Origin: Pogostemon cablin
Taxonomy: Eukaryota; Streptophyta; Magnoliopsida; Lamiales; Lamiaceae
Reading direction: 5' to 3'
Length of the DNA stretch: 64,000 nt
Assembly (NCBI GenBank): GCA_023678885.1
Contig: CM043006.1
Location: 9,513,948-9,577,947 of the forward strand
In this document: positions 46,117 to 57,608 of the stretch, one piece after another
Layout of the letters: each line of letters begins with the position of its first letter
Position numbering within the stretch: position 1 is the first letter of the stretch
Translations under genes and position numbers: made by a program
Notes under the pieces: model-generated
What the model saw: only the letters and a program-made list of their open reading frames with translations
What the model was told of the DNA's origin: nothing
The model's database searches: none

Positions 46117-48011
46117 ATGGCTGGATCGAAAGGTATATTCTTTTGACGCTATTACCCTAGGATTGAACATCTATTCCTTGATTTTAAGTTGGTAAGTTGA
46201 TTGAACTAGTTCTTATGTGGATTCATGGTGTAATTTGGATTTTTGTTTGATGATGCTTAAGTGAAGAAAGCGAAGTGATTGGTGAAATTGTTGAAAATTC
46301 TTGTTGGAGAGTTGAATTTTGAGGTTAAATCTGAATAGCATGTGTATGGATTCATTATTTAATTGTATGAACACATGGAGTTGGAAACATGCTTATTTGA
46401 ACTTGATTATACATGAATAACTTGAAGTCTTGAGTAAAGTTTAGTGTATAATTAGAGTTGGACTTAGGTTGGTTTGCTTTACTTATATTTGATATTGAAA
46501 TATTATTCTTGTAGGAAAATGAAAGGCAACTGAAATTCGCTCCAAGAGGAAGGAGGATGGGCAGCCTCGTGAGGACGAGGTTACTAAGAAATTGCGTCTA
46601 AAGGACAGGTTGCCAAGGCATTTTCATATCAAGATGGAAAATTGGGAGGAGATTAAGGATCGATGGGGTGCGATGTTGATAAGATTACTTGCACAAGGTA
46701 CCAGGATGATGATGCCATGAGGACGATGAATATCTGGGATGACATTATGTGGATTTTCTATCAAGTGAGCATCTGTCATTTCATGGAGCTGAAGAGGCCT
46801 ACGTACTTTCATATTACTGCGGAGGTGTTATGTTCGATCACGACAAAGAAGGGTGCTAGTTCTCTTCCGTATGAGTGTACATTCCAGCTTGGTGGCGAAA
46901 GGAGAACATGAACATCTGAGGATTTTAATGTGTTGCTAGGAACTCCGAGGGGGATTTCTAGGCATGAGAATGGACACTTCGACCAAATGATTTTTGGAGA
47001 TCTATTTTAGGAGAGGATATGTATTTCAAGATGAAGGAGGCTCGTGGTGTTTTGATTTGCAACCCAGTCATTAGATACATGGATAGAGTCTTGAGCAATA
47101 CATTGTTTGCCCGATTTGAGGGAAGTTGTGTATCTAGGGGAGAGTTGTATGCTCTGTGGTGTATGATGAATAAAGTGCAGTTTAATGTGGGTTAATATCT
47201 GATTCAGCAACTTTACAGATTCAGGAGTTCCTCTTTTCAAAGAGTGAATATTGGAGGATTGCTTACTCCTGTGGCTGAGTAATACCATATCGATATCACT
47301 TGCATTACCCCTATTTTGGAGGATCCTGATCTAGTGATGAGTACATGTGTTCGAGTTGGATTTGCTTTTTATTGAGATGGAGATTGGTTTTTCACTAGGG
47401 GTTCTAATCCCTATTCTTTCATGTTTCCATATGATGTGAGGGCTTTGATTCAAATTCAAGAGAATGAAAACATGTTGATGGATACTTTAGCGCATGAGGC
47501 TATATCAATAACGTGCTTGAGAAGAGGAGATTGGAGGACTATTGCTCAGATGTATGCTACGGGAATGTATCAGGAGTTGTAAAGGAAAGTAGATCAGCCG
47601 CAACAGCAGCAACAAAAAGAGCACGGTGAGGAGATACATGTAGAGGAGACACTCGGGCATCCTGATATGGGTATGCCACTACAACATGAGATTCCACTAC
47701 CACTATAGCCACAGCAGCAGCATTGGGGCGGTCCTGACGAGTACTATAGAGAGCAGTTTCGGTTGATGCATGAGCACCTTGTCAACCTTAACAGCAATCA
47801 GAAGGAGACGAACCGCCAATTAGGCTAGCTGACTATGAGCTATGCCACGCTAGATTTGCGCTATAATGCATTGCATGCCAACTATGTGGTTATGGATCAG
47901 AGGTTGGGAGATATGAATGATAACTATGAAGCTTTGGATAGAAAGGTGGATAGCTTGCAGAGAGATGATTGGCGCAGGAGAGATAGTGATGATGATGATC
48001 CACATGAGTAG
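46117..48011 (+). pseudogene. G2 post-integrase ORF, Athila ORF-1-like
   Basis: ATG 46117 begins a short exon-like piece. The recognisable core is 46663-46911, with DKITCTRYQDDDAMRTMNI, WDDIMWIFYQ and LKRPTYFHITAEVL, which resembles Athila ORF-1 (PF03078) proteins. The frame then has stops near 46909, 47008, 47195 and 47280. The C-terminal part around 47590-48005 is rich in Gln and ends in an acidic DDDDPHE tail after a heptad-like region. Its role is unknown; no signal peptide or membrane segment is seen. Confidence 0.65.
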
Positions 48012-49335
48012 AGGGCACCAGGTTTTCATCTTTATCTACTTCATCTCATCCCCCTTCTCTTTTCTCTTGACAGGTTGGGTATTTGGTGGTGTGAGTGGCA
48101 TGTATTGATATTCTATACTAATTCTAATGTTAGATTGATATGTGAGATTAGATTTGGATTGTGATGATGGGTAGTTGACTCTTTGATAAGTATGTTACAT
48201 TCGTATTTTGCATGTGTTTGTTTTGTTGATGAGAAGCATGTATAACTTGTTAAATATGTGGAGTTCATTGTGGAATTGATCTTAGTTATATGCTATGAAG
48301 AGTGCTTAGAAATCTATTACCCATGTGAGAATTTGAGCCTTATGAAATCATGCTACATCCATGCATGATAGTTTATTCTTGTGAGAATTGTTCATATAAC
48401 CGTATTCTAGAACTTGGCTTGGAGTCTTCTGTGAGACTTATGATTGATTAGTTATTAGGACATGATCTTAGGCCATTATTGTTTATTTGAGTTACTTAGC
48501 TAAATTTTACCTTTCCATATACTGTATAAATCATTGGAAGCCTCATTGAGCCTTTAAAAGCTTTTTCTTCGGTAAGCCGTGATAAAAAGCCTTATTCATC
48601 TTTTACTTGAGCCTCGTTGAATACCCTGTTCATTAGTAGATAGTTGAGGTGAATATATGCTAGTTTGAATGTGAAGAAGAAAAGGAAGAAAAAATTGGTT
48701 GAGTGGTATGAAGAAAAGGAAAATATGGTTAAATCTTGTTTAGGGGTAGTGCCTGAAAATGGTAAACCGACTACTTAAAAGGATAGTACCCGAAATTGGT
48801 ACCCTTGTACTTTGAAGAAAGCAGATTTTGATTCCAAAGAAAAGGAGGAGAAGTTGAATCGCAAAGATCATGAGAATAAGATAGAGAAAATGAAGTTGTT
48901 TGATGAAAAGCAAAGCTTCAAGGTAATTCTCTACTAGTGAATTAGTCACTTTATCTATACTTTCCTACCTTTACCAAAGAGCCAACATTACAACCCAAAA
49001 ACAAGTCCTTTGTGATCCTAATAATGAAGCGATTATGAGTTGATTTTGAGACTCTTGCCAAGCTTATGGTTACGCAGAAGTATGAATTGATTATGAGTGT
49101 ATATTAACTTGTTTAAGTATACTTCACACTTGAGAGCGAGAGTAAACACTTATCTAGTGAGTTAGATGACTTAGCACTTCGAAGCGTATTATAATTGAGT
49201 GATATTTTTACATGAATAAAATGTATGATGCGAGTGGTACTTGTTTTAAATTGATAAAATTGCATGTGTAGGTATGTATTGTACTTGACTTGATGGCTTC
49301 GTGAATTTTACACTTACTCTTGTGGTTTTGATTTC
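48012..49335 (+). other. G2 long 3' untranslated region
   Basis: No coding potential. It contains a purine-rich segment (48660-48920) similar in position to that of G1. It is collinear in parts with the E3 remnant at 4560-4740. Confidence 0.6.
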
Positions 49336-49372
49336 GTTGCCTCGGGACGAGCAACATGTAAGTTTGGGGGTT
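49336..49372 (+). promoter_or_regulatory. Stem-loop and polypurine tract of G2
   Basis: Stem GTTGC/GCAAC around CTCGGGACGA (49336-49355), then ATGTAAGTTTGGGGGTT ending at the 3' LTR start TGACAAGAGTG. Confidence 0.8.
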
Positions 49373-50169
49373 TGACAAGAGTGTAAATTCACGTAATTTA
49401 AGCTCTGCTTTATTTGATAATGATATTTGATTTGGTCTTAAGATGAGATGAATCAAGATATGTAGTGGAAAGTCACGAATCAGGTACGTTTGAGACTGTT
49501 TGAGTAAATTTCCGAAGGAAACAGGACAGAAGTGCTCGAGACTAGAAAAGGGGAAATCAAGCATCTGGTTCGACCAAAGGAGAGGTGGTTCGACCACTGG
49601 TTCGGGTCAAACCAGTGACCTGCAAATGTGTTATAGTGTGGTTCGATCACGATGATGTGGTTCGACCAGCCATGAAGGTCGAACCGTGGTCGAACTAAAT
49701 GCCTAAAGTGTGTTACAAGTGATTCGATGCCGATGCTTATGATTCGATCGGTGGTTCGAGTCGAACCAGCAATCTGCAAGTTCATTACAAGCTGGTTCGA
49801 CCAGAGAGCTTATGGTTCAACCAAGGGCTCTGGTCGAATCGATACGCGAGAAACTTTCATATCCTTATTTTTACACCTTCCGTACATGTTTTAGCTCAAA
49901 AAGCCATTAGAGGTCCATTGGAGGAGCTGAAAGTATAAAAGGAAGACCCCACGCAGCAGAAATATACCACCTTCATTCTACACAACATCCAAAATCCTAC
50001 GATCATACTACGGAGCTATGGAGAGAGAATCATCTGTCGAATCAAGTAAGAACCAAGTGAAGATTCAAGACAGAGAGAGACACGACGGCGCCCGCATCTA
50101 GGATTTACTTCGCTTCTGAATTTATCTTGTAATTTTCAAGATTATGGGTAAGATCTATCCAACCACCAT
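49373..50169 (+). repeat. 3' LTR of G2, left part
   Basis: Starts TGACAAGAGTGTAAATTCAC. It carries array C of GGTTCGACC motifs at 49565-49850, including a perfect TGGTTCGAGTCGAACCA at 49752-49768. It is interrupted by E4 after ACCAT (50165-50169). Confidence 0.85.
49565..49850 (+). repeat. G2 array C: GGTTCGACC palindrome array in the 3' LTR
   Basis: Three to four units near 80 bp of the same type as array B, with variants such as TGGTTCGGGTCAAACCA (49598-49614) and the perfect palindrome at 49752-49768. Confidence 0.9.
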
Positions 50170-50819
50170 TGTAATACCCGAGACTTTTCCCTATTTATGT
50201 AATAATATAATTTGTATTTTACGCATTTTATAATTATGTGACAATTATGTGGTAATTTTCTTTAAGTTTTATTTATCTTTATATTTTTTATTTGACATCG
50301 CTATGATAATAACGGTGACAATATGTGAATATATATGTGCATAAATATTTACGTGCATTAATTTGAATATATAATTAAATTATCTTATTTGTACAAATGC
50401 ATTATATCTTAATTATTAAGTATCACATGTATTCTCGTAATAATAATAAATGGTAAGAAAATGTATACGTATGTGTATTAATTTGTAAATATTTCATATC
50501 TTAGTTATTAAGTATTGCACGTATATTCATAATGGATAATAATAATAAGACAAAGTCTCTTGTGAGACGCTAATTAGGTGAGACTGTTTGTGAGATGTGT
50601 TAAAATATGTCTATTATTTAAATAAAGTATTTTTAATGGTTGTTAAAGTATGTTTTATAAAATATGTTAGGTTATGCATTAAAGTATGATTTTAGTGTGT
50701 TGTAATTTAATTTATTATTAACATACTTTAATTGCAAATAAGCATACTTTATTTACACAATAAGCATACTTTAGTGATGGGTCGATCCGTCTCACACCCG
50801 TCTCACAAGAGAGTGTCTC

Positions 50820-50860
<41 letters not shown>

Positions 50861-50953
50861 TTTTATCATCACGCAAAGCCTAAAATCATTTGGTTAAAAG
50901 TGGAACACGTGGGTATGTCATAGTTAGTTTATCCACGATTACCTGTTTAGTTT

Positions 50954-50992
<39 letters not shown>

Positions 50993-52371
50993 TACTATTA
51001 TTAGAAGTTACTATTGATAGTATGTAATGGCGGTTGATGAACGCCGAATACCATCACCTCTCATCTATATATATTGAGGTTATCAACCTCAATTGGAAAG
51101 GAGAAGCAGTCCACGAAGTTAAATAAAAAAAAAAGAGAGAGGGGAAGAAAATAGAGAGAGGGATGAAGAAAAGAAAAGAGAGGGAGAGTGCTAGCGTGGT
51201 TGCCGGAATGAGAATTGGGAGATTACTTACAGTACTTCACGAGGTCTAGTGTATTATCACTATTTGGAGTCTAGGTAAGTAGAGGTCCAACTACAATGCA
51301 TAAACATGTTATGTGTGAATTATTTGTGATTAATGTGCGATAATTATGTTATGAATTATTTATGATTAATTTAATTACATTATGAATTATTTATGATTAA
51401 TATGTGATTCAAGTTGTAGATCTATGTGATTTGAGATATTATCGTTGTTTTATATTTGTTGGTGTATGTGATCAAAGATTGTTCTAAATGAAGATTTGTG
51501 TGATCTTAGCTTAAATAATTATTCTATTTTAATTAAATATTGATATTAATGTTTTATTATATGTTATGCATATCTAGTTTCTCCTACCTGCATACTATTC
51601 ATAATCATGAAAAATATTTTTCCTCAAAATTAATAAGATACTAATGGTGTGTGCGACCACTATATATGCACTGAGTGGCGGAAGGGGCGACCTAAGAGGG
51701 AGCGACCTGGGGAAACCCAGAGTAGGCTACCTTGAGTGGGCCACCGTCTTAAATTATTATGAAAGAGAGTGTGGTGTTCAGTGAGGGGACTTCTGAGCAG
51801 TAGGGGGTCAGTAGGTGATGGACCCTAGTGGGCTATAAGGAAAGGACTGCACCACGTGTGACTCTGTGGAGGGAGATGATTCTTGGTGGCGAGACAAGTG
51901 ACGAATGACAGGAAGCTTGTTAGGCCACGAGATGTTAGTCCTCACAGCAATTCCATATTTATATTGTGAAATTGATAAATCGAGTGATGAGCTCATTTCC
52001 GGTGCATATCATAAGTGTGTCGTGGGGATCCCACAACGTGAACAATTTTCAAAATAAAAGAGACCAACTAGAAAGATTAGGAAAAGGGCGATGACCTTAA
52101 GAAATGCATTTTCATGCACTGTCATGCATGATTTCTACTTACTGAGATTTTATCTCACTAGTTTATGCATTGTACGTAAAATCATACACGAGATTGGTGG
52201 TTGGGGTTCCGTCAGATCCTGAAAATTGTATATATGGATGACGACATGTCGGATTGGTGTGTTTGGGGCCACTTCGTGATCAATCTCGAAATTGTATTTG
52301 AAAAAAATTAAAAATGAAATGAAAAGAATATTTATTTTGTTTATTGATGAAAGAAAAATGGGGTCGTGACA
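50170..52371 (+). repeat. 5' LTR of E4
   Basis: 2202 bp, including a small GAGAC-type MITE at 50549-50819 that is absent from the 3' LTR. Two (AAT)n runs lie at 50821-50858 and 50957-50990. Confidence 0.9.
50549..50819. mobile_element. MITE in the 5' LTR of E4, in an (AAT)n run
   Basis: GACAAAGTCTCTTGTGAGACG at the left and CGTCTCACAAGAGAGTGTCTC at the right form an inverted repeat of about 22 bp. The corresponding site in the 3' LTR (near 53795) is uninterrupted (AAT)n. The target duplication is probably TAA, hidden in the microsatellite. Confidence 0.8.
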
Positions 52372-52593
52372 GAGTGATATCAGAGTAAGGCCATGGTCCT
52401 GTAGACTATCCATGTATACAATCTCGGAATCTGCGGTACAACACCAGACTAGTAAGTTCTATTTAAGAATGTCATATATGTGATTTTGTATTAAGATGAT
52501 TGTTGTCTCATTTTTTTCAAATGTGATGACTATAAAATGCTAAAGTAGAGTGATTAAATTTCGAGGACGAAATTTTTTATAAGGTGGGGAGGA
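52372..52593 (+). other. Interior of E4 with primer site and polypurine tract
   Basis: TGATATCAGAGTAAGG at 52375 matches the initiator-Met primer site with two transitions. The tract AAGGTGGGGAGGA ends at 52593 directly before the 3' LTR. Between them are about 190 bp without an open frame. Confidence 0.85.
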
Positions 52594-52802
52594 TGTAATA
52601 CCCGAGAATTTTTCCTATTTATGTAATAATATAATTTGTATTTTATGCATTTTATAATTATATGATAATTATGTGGTAATTGTCTTTAAGTTTTATTTAT
52701 CTTTATATTTTTATTTGACACTGCTATGATAATAATAGTGACAATATGTGAATATATATGTACATAAATATTTACGTGCATTAATTTGAATATATATAAT
52801 TA

Positions 52803-53625
52803 GGGTCCATTACTACTAAGTACATTTTATGTATCAATATTACTACTAGGTGCATAAGACAAAATAAATTACCAATCAATGCAAAATAAGTAAATGAAAT
52901 ACCACTTTTATCCTTCTTTTAATTGTGTTCTAAAATTAATATAAAAAGAAATAATAGAAAGATAAATACTCCCACTAATTTCTCCACAAAAATCGGTGTA
53001 AGATCACTTTAAACTCTCTAGAATCCCTAAAAGTACGAAAGTTGTTGATATTGCGCATATAAATATTAATGAAAATTTCTGAATACATTATTAAAAATAT
53101 AAGTCGTTGATATTACATGCATAAGTATTAATGAAATTTCTGAATACATAATGCTAATATCATGTTTATATGTATAATTCTGAATACATTACTAACATTT
53201 GAATATTATGTATTCAGAAATCATGAATTTGTCATGATTTGAAAACTATTAATTTAATTTTACTTGTATTCAGAAATTATATGCTAAGTATTTAGAATTT
53301 ATACATTAGAATATTATTATCTAATATTCAATAAATAGTGGTATATTCAATATACTTGTATTCAAAGACATATTAATAAAGTAGTGATTTAATTTTATTT
53401 GTATTCAGAAATCATATGCTAAGTATTTAGAATTCATACATTAGAATATCATCATTTAGTATTCAATAAAATAGTATATTGAATACACTTGCATTCAGAG
53501 ACATATTAATAAAGGGGTAATTGGAATTTTTCATTATATGCTTTTGTACCTCGGAGTAATAAAATAGATACTATGTATCTACTAGTAATATTAGTCTATA
53601 TTTTGTACTAGATAGTAATAGTCTC
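52803..53625. mobile_element. Mutator-like MITE with 9-bp target duplication
   Basis: ATATAATTA precedes (52794-52802) and follows (53626-53634) the element, and the 5' LTR of E4 has the empty site. Ends GGGTCCATTACTACTAAGTAC and the complement of GAGACTATTACTATCTAGTAC form an imperfect inverted repeat. A segment of about 125 bp rich in GTATTCAGAAATCATATGCT is repeated inside (53268-53385 and 53398-53520). Confidence 0.85.
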
Positions 53626-53991
53626 ATATAATTAAATTGTCTTATTTGTACAAATACATTATTTCTTAATTATTAAGTATCACACGTATTCTCGTAAAAA
53701 TAATAAGTGGTAAGAAAATGTATATGTATGTGTATTAATTTGTAAATATTTCATATCTTAGTTATTAAGTATTGCACGTATATTCATAATGGATAATAAT
53801 AATAATAATAATTAAATTTTACCATCACGCAAAGCCTAAAATCATTTGATTAAAAGTGGAACACGTGGGTATGTCATAGTTAGTTTATCCACAATTACAT
53901 GTTTAGTTTTAATAATAATATTAATAATAATAATATACTATTATTAGAAGTTTCTATTAATAGTATATAATGGGGGTGCTAGCGTGGTTGC

Positions 53992-56432
53992 TGATTAGTC
54001 GTATATAGTTGGGATGACCAATTAAAGAATTTATCGAATCATAGGGAGGAAGGTATTGGAGTTTAAGCGATCTCAAGTTTATCGTGATTTTATAAGGACG
54101 ACGGAATGAGATGGATAGCTTGCAAATAAATGCAATGAAACTAATGCAAGAACAAGAAATAAATGAATGCAAGATAAATGGATTCCAAATGATGCAAGGA
54201 TGAGATTAACAACAATCATATCATAGATAATAAAGTAATCATGCAATTAATTCTAATCTCTCATGGACATGTCATAGAAGCGATCAATAATTCCACCTAA
54301 ACTCTCTCTCGAGATGGATATGATGTAGGCCCTCAATAAGGCTCCCAAAAGCACATAGGATCGAGACCAAAGTGAACACCTCCCATTAGGTACTAATTAC
54401 TCTATGAGTTCCCTAACGAGGTACTAAATCATAGGCAATATTCCCTTTTAAGGTACTATGGATTCACTAATGGTTTAGGTCTTTTCACCTAATCAATCAA
54501 TCTCTCGATTAAGCCAATTAAATGTTCTATCAAAAGGTTCTAAATCTAAAAGGATATATCTATCTAATGCACATGAAGTGTATGATGAAATGATTCAATG
54601 AACTATCCTAAACACATAATTGATTTTTCAATCTAATCATATGCCCATGACAATTAATCACACATGTCATCATATAAATCAAGCAATAAACAATCAATGA
54701 TAGAAATAGCACAAAGCCCATTCAAGATTAAAATCAAATTGCATAAAAACTAAATTATCCAACAACAGTCATGGAGCTAATCTCATAAAGGAGATTAGCC
54801 TATCATAGTCTTAGAGAAAACAATATAGACAATTGTATCTATAAATTTCATGACAAATCTACAAAGAAGTTCACAAAAATTAGTTCACCATCATTGGAAA
54901 ATGAAGTACACATTCATAACATCCATGATCAATTAAGCTCACAATCATCCCCATCTTGATTGAAATGAAAATCCTAAATTACGAAAGTAAACATCCCATA
55001 ACATAACAAATGAAGTAACATGCTAATCACATCAATCCAAATCAAATCAAATTATGCTAAACACATAAAAGTGTAGGGTGTAGAATGAATCCCTCAATAG
55101 GCATTTGGTGGTAGAAGTTTTTGGCTCCGAGCTCAATTCGTGCTTCCAATACCCTTCTTACATGCTCAACAAGACCATTAGCTCAACAATTTCATTAAAA
55201 ATATGGACTATCATGCACTTCAATCACCACCAATCATACCAAAATCCAATCAATACTCATGAGAAATTTTTAAAATTGACCCAATTTTAATAGAAGACCT
55301 CTCATCATCAAAATATCATCATTTCAAGCACCCTCAAGAATTGAGTCACACCACACACTCTCCCTCAAACTTAAATCGAAACAAGTTGAGACTTAAGTTT
55401 GCACAAAGTGGTGGAACTTACCCTTGTAGTTTCCATTTATAATCTTCTTGTGGAGAAGCAAACACATCTAACGAATTGAGCTATGTTCACCACACACTAG
55501 CCCCCCAAACTTAACTCAAGACAAGAGTCGAGAATTAATTTCACAAAGGATATTAGCCTATCATAGTCTTAGATAAAACAATATTGACAATTGTATCTAT
55601 AAATCTCATGACAAATCTATAAAAAAGTTCACAAAAATTAGAATTAGATTCCCCCTTTGAAGTGTTTCAATGGAGATCTCCTTCTTTTTCTTGTAATCTT
55701 CACTCTCCCTTACTTCCTTGATCACTTGGATGGTAGATTTGATGGAGGGGATCAAGTGTAGATGGATGGATGGTGAATGGATGAAGATGATGGTGTGAAA
55801 TGGAGGAAATGGTATGTGATGTGTGTAATTGATCCCCAAAAATGATTTTCCTGATTTTTTACACTCAAAATGTGTATTTGTACCCCTTGGAACCTTCTAG
55901 AACACATTCTAATCATAAAAGTGACTTTGGGCCGAGTTCGGGTTGGTGCAGCGCAGTCTCACCGTTTCACACATAACTTTCTCATATGAAATCCAATTTG
56001 GGTGATTCTTACGCTCACGCGATCATATTTTCCGTAGCTTTCCAACCATATATAACACGTCCAAAATGCTTAAAAAGTCAACTGAATTTTATGAAATTCG
56101 GTCGTGTTTTCATGCTTTCCTATTTTCAAATTTTTCTGTAAGAGAAACTCGACCGAGTTTTTAGAAACTTGATCGAGTTTTTATACAAACTTTTCTATAA
56201 CAGAAACTCGACCGAGTTCAAGAAATTCAACCGAGTTTTTGGACCTTCCTTGCATTTTTTATTTTGTCTCCACGTTTGCTCCGTTTTCACCTATTTTTCA
56301 TAAGTTTAAGCTCATTCTCACACATTTTCATAAAAACAAAAAACACAACCAAAATACACATAAATACGAAAAAAATAATATGAAAACATACATAAAAAGA
56401 TATTAAAATATAGGTGAAAATATCATTCATTA
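53992..56432 (-). mobile_element. LTR-derived insert (solo LTR or truncated gypsy element), minus orientation
   Basis: Interrupts the E4 3' LTR between GTTGC (53987-53991) and GTTTC (56433-56437); the 5' LTR shows the uninterrupted site. On the minus strand it starts near TGAATGATATTTTCACC. Complements of polypurine-like tracts (55503, 55356) are visible. A segment of about 100 bp is repeated at 54786-54885 and 55543-55642. AACTCGACCGAGTTT motifs occur at 56148-56260. No coding domain was found. Confidence 0.6.
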
Positions 56433-56623
56433 GTTTCCAGAACGAGAATTGGGAGATTAGTTACAGTTCTTCATGAGCTCTAGTGTATTTTCGCTATTTG
56501 GAGTCCAGGTAAGTAGTGGTCCAACTACAATGCATAACCATGTTATGTGTGAATAATTTGTGATTAATGTGTGATAATTATGTTATGAATTATTTGTGAT
56601 TAGTTTAATTACGTTATGAATTA

Positions 56624-56826
56624 CTCCCTCCATCCCGTCCAAACATTATCGGTTGCTTTTTGTCTGTAGATTAAAGAGTATTATTATTTTATGTATAGTG
56701 GATAGTTTTATTAGTAGTGAGTGGTAGGCCACACATGATACCTTTTTACTGAAAGTGGAAAATGAGGATATTTGGATAGGACGCCCAATATAGTAAAATG
56801 GTGACCTTTCTATGGGACGGAGGGAG
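56624..56826. mobile_element. Stowaway-like MITE, copy 6, in the E4 3' LTR
   Basis: CTCCCTCCATCCCGTCC and TATGGGACGGAGGGAG ends with TA flanks. The 5' LTR lacks it. Confidence 0.92.
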
Positions 56827-57608
56827 TATATGTGAATAATATATGATACAAGTTGCAGATTTATGTGATTTGAGATATTATCGTTGTTTTATATTTATTG
56901 GTCTATGTGATCAAAGATTGTTCTAAATGATGATTTGTGTGATCTTAGACGAAATAATTATTCTATTTTAATTAAATGTTGATATTAATGTTTTAATTAT
57001 ATGTGATGCATATCTAGTTTTTCATACCTGCATACCATGCATAATCATGAAAGATGTTTTTCCTCAAAATTAATAAGATATTAATGGTGTGTGCGGCCAC
57101 TATATATGCACTCAGTGGTGGAAGGGGCGACCTAGGAGGGAGCGACCTGGGAAAACCTAGAGTATGCTACCTAGAGTTGGCCACCGTCTTAAATTATTGT
57201 GAGAGAGAGAGAGTGATGTTCAGTGTGGGGACTTCTGAGCAGTAGGGGGTCAATTGGTGATGGACCCTAGCAAACTGTAAGAAAAGGTGGATTCTCGAAC
57301 TGCACCATGTGGGACTCTGTGGAGGAAGATGATTCTTGGTGGCGAGACAAGTGACGAGCGGCAGGAAGCTTGTTAGGTCATGAGATGATAGTCCTCATAG
57401 CATTGTAGGTAAAATTGTACACTAGATTGGTGGTTGGGGTTCCGTTAGATCCTGAGAGTTGTATACATGGATGATGACCTGTCGGACTGGTGTTCGGGCC
57501 GCTTCATGATCAATCTCGAAATTGTATTTGAAAAAAAAATTAAAAATGAAATGAAAAGAATATTTATTTTATTTATTTATAAAAGAAAAATGGGGTCGTG
57601 ACAACCAT

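Larger units (their letters stand above)
50170..57603 (+). mobile_element. E4: non-autonomous LTR element with 222-bp interior, inserted in the G2 LTR
   Basis: Flanked by ACCAT at 50165-50169 and 57604-57608. Both LTRs start TGTAATACCCGAG and end GGGGTCGTGACA. The interior (52372-52593) has only a primer site and a polypurine region and no coding sequence, so the element depends on enzymes from elsewhere. The ends (TTTCGAGGACGAAATTTTTT and TGTAATACCCG) resemble chromovirus-type gypsy elements of the Tekay/Del group; this is inference. The 3' LTR is expanded by three later insertions. Confidence 0.9.
52594..57603 (+). repeat. 3' LTR of E4 with nested insertions
   Basis: Collinear with the 5' LTR apart from insertions at 52803-53625, 53992-56432 and 56624-56826, and deletions relative to the 5' copy of about 170 bp near 53975 and about 225 bp near 57403. 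Confidence 0.88.

Noticed and set aside
46117..48011. Functional envelope protein in the G2 post-integrase region
   Set aside because: Similarity is to Athila ORF-1; no signal peptide or membrane anchor is seen and several stops interrupt the frame.
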